From Carposina sasakii (Eukaryota > Arthropoda > Insecta > Lepidoptera > Carposinidae): 64,000 nucleotides of DNA. The notes under the pieces were generated by a model. That model was not told where the DNA came from, did not search any database, and saw nothing but the letters and a program-made list of their open reading frames with translations. How positions within the stretch are numbered: the first letter of the stretch is position 1; every line of letters begins with the position of its first letter. The DNA lies in contig CP053160.1 in assembly GCA_014607495.2 (NCBI GenBank), forward strand, positions 2,728,001 through 2,792,000, in the 5' to 3' direction. Positions 47,101 through 59,100 of the stretch are shown one piece after another. The position numbers and the translations under genes are program-made.

Positions 47101-50100
47101 TTCTAATGATATTGTAGTATTTTTGCTAAATAATAAAATTGAAACTTATAGTCTATGCCTTACGGTTGATTTCTCATAATAAGATGATATTTTATGCGAT
47201 ACCTAATACCTAATGTCGTCTTGTATCTGAATGCTGGGCCGTAAAGAAGAAGGATAAAAATCAATTCCATGTAAGCAAGATGAGAATGTTGAGATGGATG
47301 TGTGGAGTTACAAGAATGGATAAAATAAGAAATGTGTATATAAGAGGAAGTTTGAAAGTTGCGCCGATCACAGACAAGTTACGAAGTAACCGTCTGTCTT
47401 GGTACGGGCATGTAAAGCTATATTATGAGTCTATGATGTAAAGCGACGGGATGAAAGTCATATTTTACAGAGAGCTTTGTGCATGAGTGTGGATGGATAT
47501 AAAGAAAAGAAAGTAGACCAAAGAAATGTTGGATGGACTATGTGAGGGAGGATATGCGTGTACTGGGAGTGAGCCATGAGATGACGGATAATAGGGATGA
47601 ATGGAAGAAAAGTACATATTGTGCCGACCCCAAATAAATGGGAACAGGGCAGGAAGATGATGATGACCTAATCACGTTGTATTAGGTACCGACTAGTATT
47701 GAAAAATACCTAATCCACATACCTATTCCAATATTTATGCCTCACCTGTAGTAGTAAGTAAGTTCCTTAGGGGTGAAAGATATTGTACCTACATATACTC
47801 GTAAATGTATATAAAATTTGTGTATGTGCTTCATGTGTAAAGCAGTGCGCTTATAGAATACTTCTCATGCTGTGTGTGTGATTTCGGAACTAATTTCTTT
47901 TGTAGACTTTTACATAAATAAACAAAGCAACTAGCGCCATCGTTCAAAGGAATTCTACCAATTTATAAAGGTGAAAGTTTGTATGTGTGTGAGTGTGTAT
48001 GTTTGTTACTTCATCACGCAAAATCCTGAAATGTATGGAACAGCTGATTTTTTTCACTATATCGGAGTTGGCCCCATAGTGAAAGTTGTTTCTTTTTACT
48101 TTCCTAGTTTCGTGTCAAAGGCAAATCACTAATTTCGGAAAGACCTTATATTAGCTTAGGTACGTATCAGAATAACACATTATACTTTTTATCCCGGGTA
48201 AATATTTTATCCCGTAATTTCGACATTTTGTTTTTTCTCCTGTCCATTATAAAATGCATTCTCAGCACTAAACTTTACATACTTACTAATTATGATTATA
48301 GCTACTTACACCTTTGATTCTCTCCCCTTTTTAGAAAATTCTCTCCAACGTTGAGCCATCTTCCTTTTGGAAACATATTTTTTAGTTTTATTTCCCATTA
48401 GTCCGAACTCAATCGAGTAATACCTACACCGCAAGATAATAAAAAATGCCACTGCCGTGGGCGAAAGCGACATAAACCCTACGTCGTCGGCGCACAGCGC
48501 GGTACTGAGCGTCAGCGGGCACGAAGTTACTATTTAACGCTTTTCTGTAAGCATTAGAGTAGAATATCGCTTGCACGCTAAACAACTGATTGAGCTCAGA
48601 AGTAAAGAGCGTAAGTCTCAAAAAGATTTTTATTAATTGTGTGTTCAATTATGATTGTTTTTTAATTTTGGCTTTGCAAAAGTTTACTATCATTATTATC
48701 TTGACATCCGAATTTATTTTAAACGCCTACCTCATGTAATAGCCGAAATAAAAGTAAAAATGACTAAAAAACATGTCGATTTCAAAAAACAAAACTATCG
48801 AGCGAAAATCATTAAATCATGTTTTTGGCTTTACATGACATAGTTAAGGGTACTAAGAATATAGTGTAATAGTCTCACATTAAACAAACATGCACCCGTT
48901 TCAGCATATTTCATCAAAAAGATGCTAAATAAGGTCTGCCTCCTCTTAAGCAAGGCGAACATACTAATGCCTTCTCTTACGCGAAGAGCTAGCAACTTGT
49001 CTCTGATCTTTTACATCTGGTCCTCTATGCTATATCTCATTCATAATCTTGCAGTTCTGGCTTCCTTACACACGGGAACACCAGCGTGTGTCCTTGCATT
49101 ATGGCAATCAGAATAAAGATACCTTTATTATTTCGTTGACAAAGTTAGTTATTTTGTTCTTACGTAGTATACTAATGCAATATAGGCGGTAGGCTCACCA
49201 ATTACTACGTGGGACTTTATATGCTAACTGGTGAAAAGTGGGTGTGTAGTTTGCACATTAGTTTCCGCCCAACCTCTTCGGCGGATAATGAGCGTGAAAT
49301 ATACAGATAATATGCGTCCTTCCTTTACGGGTGTAATCAGGTGTAATTATAAGTCAATACACTTACCGTCTAAGGTTAGCGTCAGACAGTATAATAACCA
49401 GCGCCTCGTCCGCATCCTCAGTGGCTAGCGTCTTGATGGCGTGTCTTGCAGCCGGGAGTGTGTTGTCTCCCGACCAACAGAACTGAGAGTGTGCGTGCAT
49501 TGTGCGGATTATCTGAGAAGACAATTTAGTTTCAAGATTGCAATTTCTTGCAAGTCAGTCCACTGACTTTTACTGGCAAGATTATTGCTTTTAAATTCGG
49601 TCATTCATTCTTAAGCCAAATCATTCGATTCGTTCACCCATTCATTTATGGAGTGTTGTTCATTTTTATACTGTTAATTTTAATTCATAGAATAACTCCC
49701 GTGCATGTTTTGGGAACTAGATAGGTACATAAAAAAGTTATGTCCTAAATAACTAAATGACTGATCAATACACAGCTTAATCTGTTAATTTTAGAGACTT
49801 GAAAATTTATGTGTGTGTTCTTTGTATAACTAACGCATAGGATAAGAAAGGATTTACTACCAGCATTCGCACAAGGTTGGGCAAAACGGTTACGCGAAGT
49901 CAAAGGCACCTCTAGCGCAGTAATTCCTGAACCATTCAATTCGTTCACTCATTCATTTACCTCTAGCCTCTGCTTGTCGTTCTCAGGCGGGCGGTCGACA
50001 GTAATTAGTTCTAGTTTGTGATCCTCTCCTGAATGAGCGAGCATATCGTATCGGATCCGCGCCTCGTACCCCGCTAGTGCTTCTGTGAGTAACACAACTA

Positions 50101-53100
50101 CTTCCATCGAACGTTCTAGACGACCGTCGTATGAGTTGAACCTGTGAACCAATGGCATTGATAAATTGGGCGTTTTCGACTAGACGACACGACCATGACA
50201 CGGCCTCCTATACTAGATGACGAAATGTCGTGGTCGAGCCGTTGTCGTATCGTCTAGTGCAAAAACGCTCAATCCATAAAGGCCCAGTGCTTGGCGTCGT
50301 GACATGGGCTTATTATGCGAGCGCGCAATGGTGGTAAAAGAACAAACACTATGGGCCTTCCTTATTAAAAAAAATTAGGCAGTTTAGGCATCGAATTTGA
50401 CAGATATTCGATATATTTTGGTGTCGCATGTCGGGTTTAACGGGTACATAACTTTGTATCCGTAGTTATTGGAATTTTAACATTGTTTCCTCTATCGTGT
50501 TATAGAACTAGAATGAATCCCTACTTCATATAGCACTTTTATCATAGCAATAGATAGTAAACTCACCGATACATACTACCGGACACGTCCAGCACGACTC
50601 GTAACCGTTTGGGTTTGTCCGGCGGCGCGCCGGGCGGCGGATCTTGTTCTGTCCGGCGACGATAGATCGACCGCTCTCCGGCCAAACCTGCGAATTGTCG
50701 TAGAGATGCTATAAATCGAAATAAAAATTATAAAAGTACATACCCTACCCCTGATTACCTAATTTGCAATAGGCCCGCGCCTCGCATCGCGCCCGTGCAA
50801 ATTCTCAATTATCACATTGCTTCGGCTCTGCTCCTGCAAGATATATAATCAGGAGGCTGGGGTATAAACGTCGTATAAACCATATTCGCTACTTTAGTGG
50901 ACAAGATATATCCATTTTTTTAAAATATATATTTTGGTCAATAACTCTTTGTTTTAAAATTCTCCTACGTTCTTCTGAATAAAAACTTCTATTTTATTGT
51001 CAATCTCATAGTTTAGAATAACTAGTGTCAATCAGATTCGTAGAGTTGTTTCGTTACCTTCAACAATTTTTGCATCATCTAGTTCACCGCTAGTCTGGTG
51101 ACGACTCCACTGTCGTTCTTTCTTCTTCGCCTGTAGTTCTGCTAACACGCCGCGTAGAGCACCAATCTATAGCAAACATGAGTGAATAAGAAATTATATA
51201 CCTTTCATTAATGAGTATGTAGAATTAATTCCTTTTCATGCACATTACACTCTATGTATATTGCAGTCCACTGTTGCACGTAGGCTACTGCCATAAGAGG
51301 GTTTTTGCCAACAGTCACCACGCTGGGCAGGCCGGTTGGTTACCGCAGTGCTATTTTAGAATTATGTTGTGAACACGGAAGGCGCTGTCCATCTCCCGCC
51401 CCCTGATTACGTAAAAGCAATAGCACAGCCGAAGCCGCGCGATCGCGATAATTAAGAGTTTGTGTGTGCGCGCAACGAGCGCTCGACGTCCTCCCGCGCC
51501 CCGCACCTCGCCCAAGCACACACACACACATTCTCAATTATCGCGATCGCGTGGCTTTGGCTTTGCGATTGTTTTTACGTAATCAGGGGGCCGGTAACCC
51601 TTAAACGCCTCTAACAATAAGTTATTTGACTGATTTTCAAAATCTATTTTGTAGTATTTTCTTGAGGTTTAAAAACCCAGTATAAGTTGTATTTTTGAAT
51701 TCTGGTACATATTTACTGAATAATATCAAATTAAAAGTTTAATATTTAAATAGCGCGCCAAAACGCTTCTTGAAAATATGGCTTCGGTGACATCACTTGC
51801 CTGTATCTATCACTTTGACACATGTCATCCACATACATTTTAGTGTAAACAAAAAACAATGTTTACAAGCAGGTGACGTCATAATAAGCCCGTCCAAACA
51901 TGAGCGTTTTGTATCACGTGACAAAAGTTTAAAAATATGCATTTTTATTTACGGATTTTTAAGTGAATAAATTATTATTTTCAACTTCGGTTAGTAAATA
52001 ACCATTTTTAAACTCATAATACATACTGATTACAGTAATTGACAATTTATTTTTCACATTGTCAAATAACCCATTCCCACGGGCAGACATGTGGTGGTGC
52101 TTTTCTACTCTACCGACACGACACGGCAAATTTTATGTTCGGCACAGTTACGCTATGTACTACGCAAATAAATTCCAAATATACGTGGCAGTAAGGGTGT
52201 AAGTGGATCCGACTAATACCTTAGGACCCAAAGTCAATCTCACGTGCCCGTGGTTCCACTTTCTATTTACGGACGAGGCTCTGACGCTAAAACCTTATAA
52301 TACCTATAGCAGACCCGGCCACGCGTTGCTGTGGCTTAGTGATTTAAGACAGATTTGAAAGACAAATTTAACACAAATTAACATTTTTTATTAATTATTA
52401 AGACCATTAATTTAAATAATAACTATCCTATCATCTAAGTTGGACCAAATTACATATATATGCCAATTTTCATGAATATCAGTTGACTCGTTTTTGAGTT
52501 TATTCGGAGCATACACAGTGACACAGATTTTTTATATATTAAGATTTAGAATGACTCGAAAACGTTTTCTATTGGATTCGTCACTGGTTAGATTATTGTA
52601 TTTGTACTCGAAAAGCTGTGGTAGGCTCACCCCTTACCACGTGGGACTTAATAGGCTAACTGGTGAAAAGCGGGTTTATAATTTACACACTTCTGCCCAA
52701 CCTCTTTGGATGATAATTAGATTCAGATTCAGATAATTTATTTGCATAAATATAGGTACATGGGTGTGAATATACCGGGTGTAAAAAGTGTATGTATGTA
52801 TGTATATACCTGTGGCTGCACAGCCTGTAAGAACTGTCCGTAAAGCTTGGCATCATACTCGCTCATGCGAATCTCCTTGAGTCTCTCCGCAAAAGCCTTG
52901 CGGTTCATCTCTCTGGCTGCCTTCTTCACATGCTCGGGGACGTCGTCTTTTTCTGCGTCCGATAACTGGAAATATGTTTTGTTTTTGACAACTTTCGGAG
53001 AATACAGAAGTTAGTGTAAGCACAGAATGTAGGCATGTCGAGCGAAAGTGAGAATTGGGGCCCTGGGGCCCTTTAAATATGCTTATTCTTTAATCATACA

Positions 53101-56100
53101 AAAATATATAAATAACATAGGATAAAAGAAGATATGCATGTCAATTGCAAGCCTATCCCTTCAAGAGATCTCTTCCAGGAAGCCAAGCAAATAAATTAAG
53201 AAAATTTAAAATCTTAATATATATAAAATCTCCTGTCACGATGTTTGTCCGCGATAGACTCCTAAACCACTTAACCGATTTTAAATTAAATTGGCACACT
53301 GTGAGCAGTCTGGTCCAACTTGAGAGATAGGATAGCTTAGATCTTTAATTATAGTCGCAATTTTATTTTATTGGAAATTATTTGTCTATAATTAATTGAC
53401 AGTCACAATTATCTGTTAACTCCAAAAGATTCTAACAGATGTCGATATTTTTCGACTGGATTGAGTAAGTAATCAATAGATGGCACTGCTATGGTAAACC
53501 GACAAACGTGTCATATAAGCTACAATTCAATTTCCACGCGGACGAAGTCGCGGGCGTCCACTAGTTTATTTATAAAATTAATTTAACAGCTTTACAGTAT
53601 ACTTACACCAAAGCACTATAACAAATACGTTCTCATACCTGATGCACATCATGTCCCTTGTCGAGTCGGTAAGGCCCCCCCTTCCCCCCGAGCCCCGCGG
53701 TGTCCCTGCCCCCCGTCCCCCCCGCCCACGTGTTCCCCCCCACATGAGGTTGGTTGTCCGGATCCTCTTTACCGTGCTTTGGAGAGGACACGTCTTTGCT
53801 AGAAACGGATAGATGTTTATTCCTCTTTAGGCTGCATTTTCACTAGTGATGTACTCAGTTGCTATGTATGCGTGTGATATCCACTAAACACATTCATTGG
53901 TCCATGATGAATGGATTCATCGATGAATTTTATTGGTGTATACCAAACACGTCCATAGCACATCTCAAGTGGAAAGTACACAATATACAATCATGAATAA
54001 ATCGGCTGCATCTCCTTCCGTGCATGTCGTAAGAGTAGACTAAGGAATTCAAGGTGTTAATGGTGTTGATGGTGTTAAAGGTTAATGTGTTTAAAAAAAA
54101 TTTGATATACTTTAACATTAACAAATGACGAAATCAACTCACCCGCTCTTACTCTCAATGGTCATCTGCAATTTCTTCATCGAGTCCTTACTTCTGCCCT
54201 CCAATACCCCCTCAGTGGGTAGCCCACTGGTGTGCAACACTTCTAGTAACGTATCCGCCATGTCTTTGCTGTAGCGGTCGAAGTCAAATACGTTGCTTAT
54301 GGCCGTTGCTAGGTCTTCGTGGGGGTATTTCTGATATAGGGGAAATAAATTATAACTATTTAGAGTAGATATGTTGAGCGAAAAGCTATATAAATAGCCC
54401 ACTAAAAAGAAACTGTCCACACATTTTTTCATCAACATCGTAAGAAAAAATAGAAAAATACACTTATCATTTGCAGTTTCATATTTAGTGGACAGATTGT
54501 TATTTGTAAGAATTATTTAAAAAAATATGACAAGATAGCTCTCAGAGTGGGATCTGCACCTGCAAAAGCTTGACAATATAGACAATAACACACAATGTCA
54601 TATTTACCCGCAAATGTTTGACAATATTGACAAGCACCCTCACATAATGTCATATTTACCTGCAAACGTTTGATAATATTGACAAGCATTCTCACACAGT
54701 GTTATATTTACCTGCAAATGTTTGACAATATTGACAAGTTCCCTCGTAGAATACGGGTATGCCAACTGCCCGCGGTCGGCCATGTCTCTCAGCGCTGCGA
54801 ACGCTTTGACAAGCTTGTTAGTGATGTCATGGGGCACGTCTGGACCGTATGCGGACAGTAAAGCGGTTTCCGACTCGATTGACGGATTGTCTACCGCGTG
54901 GCAGGAGAATAGGTCACCTGAAAGAAAATGACTATGTTGTCATTTTTTACTATTAATGTAGTCAAGTCTCATCAAGCCAGTCATGGTTTTTGCTGTGGTT
55001 GAGCCTTGATATAAAGTTGTTTTAATAAATGTTTTAGTGATTTATATGACTATCTCTCTGTCGTTTTCTCTGTAACCTTATAATGACAATGGTTTATAGC
55101 AAGTCATTTACAAACAGGTGACGTTTTAATAACATTTGTGAGAGTAATGACGAAAAGGTATTTTGTTGGGAGGTAGTCAGCAATTCATACTGTATAAACG
55201 ATATAGGGCGGTCGTATGACCACCTTAATATCCCTATTTAACTAACATCAAGCCTAGGTGAAAAATTTTATATTAAAAACACAATAAATCATTAACACAA
55301 TTCACTTACCCAACGAAGCGAAGAAATCATTCCCCAAAAACGGAAATCCTGGCCTATTAGCCAACACGATCATTCTAAAGTCATCATGCACCGGTATATA
55401 ACTTGATGCATCACCCCCAGAGCTTTCTAGTAGATGCTTAGGAACAATCCTCCTTCCATCACTCAAGATCATTTCACCATTCTCCACCAACGTCTTCAAA
55501 ATACACGTCACGTGTGTAGGGGCCTTGTCTGCCTCATCGACTACAAGAACATGGCCGCTTTTAACCGCTTTGACCAGCGGAGAATCTTCGTATACCACTA
55601 TACCGTCTTTTACAGTAGGTTGTACGGTCAAAGACTGAACTGTAGTATCTCTATGTAGTTGTATATACTCTCTGGGACGGTTCAGTAGCTGCAGCAATCT
55701 ATCAGGCGATTTTGTTCTTGCCTACCCCCTGATTTCCAACCAATAGCAAATGATTTCCCAGCAAAAAGTCTTGTAATAACCATTCTAGTAGTCTCACATG
55801 TTGTGGGACGTCATAAAATAGTATGTCAGGCACCTTGGTTAAAGCTTCCGTTTTGAATATCTTCGTACTGGTATTGCCAATAGTTAAGACGCCATTTTTG
55901 ACTGAAAGACCGACTTTCTCTTCACTTTTCGAGCCGAATATACCGAATTTTTTCGGCGGTTCTATTCCTAGTCTGTTGCTAGCGCCATCTAGGGCTCGTC
56001 TTGCTAAATTGGGAAGGAACTTGGCTAGGAAAGTTCTCTGCACGGTTTCATATGCTGAATCGGTGGGGTATTTAGCCATTCGGCTAGCGATGCGCAAGAG

Positions 56101-59100
56101 TTGTCGTGTAGACAGAGACGAGGATAAGTTTTTGAGTGTACTGTCCTCTGACGTACGGAGTTCGTCTGCTAGGTTAATTATTGAGTGGAGAGGTTTAGAT
56201 ATGTCGCCGTACTGAAAGGAAAAGCTGAGTTTAATTGGTAAGTTATAGAAATAGAAAGTTAACGCATTTAGCAGTTTATACAAGGTGTAGCAAAAGGGGT
56301 ATGACAACATATATATTTTGTTTACACATATAGCAATCAATTGAAATTTACCAATGAGTTGATGATGTAGATCTCTTCATTCTTGCTTAGATTCCTCATC
56401 TGGTGAAAGACGAACAGACTCAACAGTTCCGGTGATAGCCACTGCTGCCCTCTGCCGAGGATCGGCGGTTCTGCTAGCGCTATAATTCTAAAATACAAGT
56501 AAATCTATATAATTACTAGCTATTGCCCGCGGCTCCGCTCGCGTGGACGTCGCTTATTGCGTGGGAGGCGTATGAAAAATAGATAGTAGCCGATTCTCAG
56601 ACCTATTGAATACGCATATAAAATTTCATAATAATTGGTCAAGCCGTTTCGAAGGAGTAAGGTAACTAACACTGTGACACGAGAATTTTATATATTCGAA
56701 AAAGGATAATTTATAAAAAAATGCTGGGTTTTTTTTTTAAATAATCTCGCGAAATTTAATATTTATTTACTCAAAACATGATACAATAAAGTAATATTTT
56801 GGAAACCAGACACTAGGTATGCTTCCATAGAGAAAAATGACGTGATGATGAGGAGATTCAGTTTTCGGGAGTTGACGACCAAAAATCACAAGCGATGATT
56901 TTTGAAAAAAAATTGATACTATTATTATTGGCATGAATTTTTTTTTGCTATGGCATTACTTTTCCTAGTTAGCGGGGACCAGACTCTGACATCATCATCA
57001 TTTGAGCCTTTAAGTCCAATGCTGAAAATAGGCCTCCCCCAACAACCTCCACTCCGACCGGTCGGAAGCAGCCTGCATCCAACAGAAACCTACTGACTAG
57101 GTCGTCTATCCATCTTACGGGTGGCCTTCCCACGCTGCGCTTTCCCATACGTGGTATTCACTCTAGAACCTTTGGACTCCATCGGCAGGGCTATTTCGTA
57201 ATTTGCAGCAGCAGAGCCTAAAATTAAGTGCGTGAATGCGTGGGGCGAGTGAGGACGCATTTTGCGGACAATTTTCGCTGTCGCATCGCGCTACTTCTGT
57301 AAGTCATGTAATCAGGAGCCGGTACTTCGACCTATGTGCCCAGCCCACTGCCACTTTAGCTGACTATATCCTCCTTTGTTCATCTAAATATTACTACATA
57401 CCTAAAAGCCGGGTGTATCCTCTTGACCCCGCTGGCATCTAGTTGCTCGCGACTGATTCCCGATGCGACCAGGTCATCGTAACGGTCGTGACGTAACAGT
57501 CTAGTCCCGTCGTGTAACTGCAACTCTCGGTCGTGAACTAGTCTGTAACAATGTTTATATATTTATCTATGTTCACCTGGAAGGCCATTAGCGTAGCGAA
57601 ATAAGCTCTTAAACTCCACTGCTTATTTGAATAATATATGTTAAAGATAACGATCAAAACAAACACCCAGCATACATCAGCAGAGTTAAGCATACCTTTG
57701 TATGCATTCCTTCTGTAAATTTCTTTTTATTTATTGTTATGTTTTGTGTACAATAAAGAATAAGAATCAGCCTATTGAAGTCCTCTGCTGGATGTAAGCC
57801 TCCCAGGGCACGCCACAAGGCTACTACTACTACCATAGGGTTTACCCATGGTCACCACGCTGGGCAGGGAGGGAAAATCGCACTACGGTTGGTGACCGCA
57901 GTGCGATTTTCAGGCTATGTTGTCAATACGGGAGGCGCTGCAGCCCACCTGCCGGAAACCCTTAATCGCCTCTTACGATACACCTGGGCAGGCGTATGTA
58001 TAGATACATACATACATATAGCCACGCCCGTTATCCCACAAAGAGGTTGGGCAGAAGTGTGCAAATTGCATACCCACTTTTCACCAGTTATGTATGTATA
58101 GATAATATTATACAGGGTGATTTTTGGTCGTCAACGTTCCCGAAAGCTACGGAATATCCTCATCATCACTATCATTTTTCTCCATGGAAACTGGTTCACA
58201 AGAAATAATTAATATCTGTCTATGAAAAAATTAGCATAAACACTGGACACTATAAATTTCGCCCTATTAAGTAATAAATTATTTTTTTTCAAAAAAATTT
58301 ACGTCGTTTCCCAGCTTTTTTTGCATAAACTTACTTTATTTTATGTATAGAGTACGTACCCTTCGTTAAGGGTGGCAACGAAAAAACACCCTGTATATTT
58401 CTTTTCTATTTTGTTTCTAGTGACAATATGCCTAAATTTTTTGAGTATATCTTACCTATGTAAAACAGCTAAAGTGCTCGCATGTAATCTATGCAAGCCA
58501 TCGAGCACGGCACAATGACCCTTAAGAGCAGCGTCCACAAGGGCGGAATTCCTCCACACAGTGTCACCGTTGTTGAGGGTAGTTCTCTGTTGGACTAAGT
58601 CACGTGCCGTCATGTCTTGGTATAGAACTATAGGTTCTATTGTGTAGCCTAGTAAGGAGGATAGTTGCTTGACCAGTAAACTCTTTCCACAGCCTTTTGG
58701 TCCTGAAAGATGAAAAAAAGTCATATCACTTGTTATACGCATCATAAAATTTACTTGTAAGTACTATTTAGTTTTTTCCAAATAAACTCAGAATCAGCCA
58801 CCACCTTAAGCCAGCGACTATCTAATGTAATAAAATTAATCAATGTACGAGTATACGGTACCTACAGCATAGAGGAATAAGATGTAGACATAGAGTGCCA
58901 ATGTCATACCAACAGTTTAATACGTATGCACCATTAGAGTTTTCGGTGCCCTCTTCATGCCCCTGCCTTCGCCAGCTCCTTGACGGGGGTATAGATTTTA
59001 TTACTATACAGTTAAACAATACATCTGAGTAATATAGTACATGCGTACTATACATTACACTAATAAAATCTAAGTGTCAAGGATTGGAATTGTGAAGGCG

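Larger units (their letters stand above)
45207..48945. mobile_element. TTAA-flanked DNA element, copy B (3,739 bp), in VWA8 intron
   Basis: Same ends as copy A, GAGCCAGCAGTC and GTCTGCCTCCTC, with TTAA at 45203-45206 and 48946-48949. Compared with copy A it has an added LINE tail at 45595-45771 and a few point changes and short indels. It lies in the intron between VWA8 exons 49367-49512 and 45060-45161, in an apparently spliceable position. The frame at 48655-48843 mirrors the one at 20444-20632 with very few changes. Confidence 0.78.

Noticed and set aside
17190..48949. Segmental duplication to explain the 3.5-kb repeat
   Set aside because: Homology stops exactly at TTAA on both sides in both copies, with unrelated flanks.
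55823..56215. 130-residue plus-strand open frame
   Set aside because: It is antisense to the large VWA8 exon 6 and has no homology of its own.
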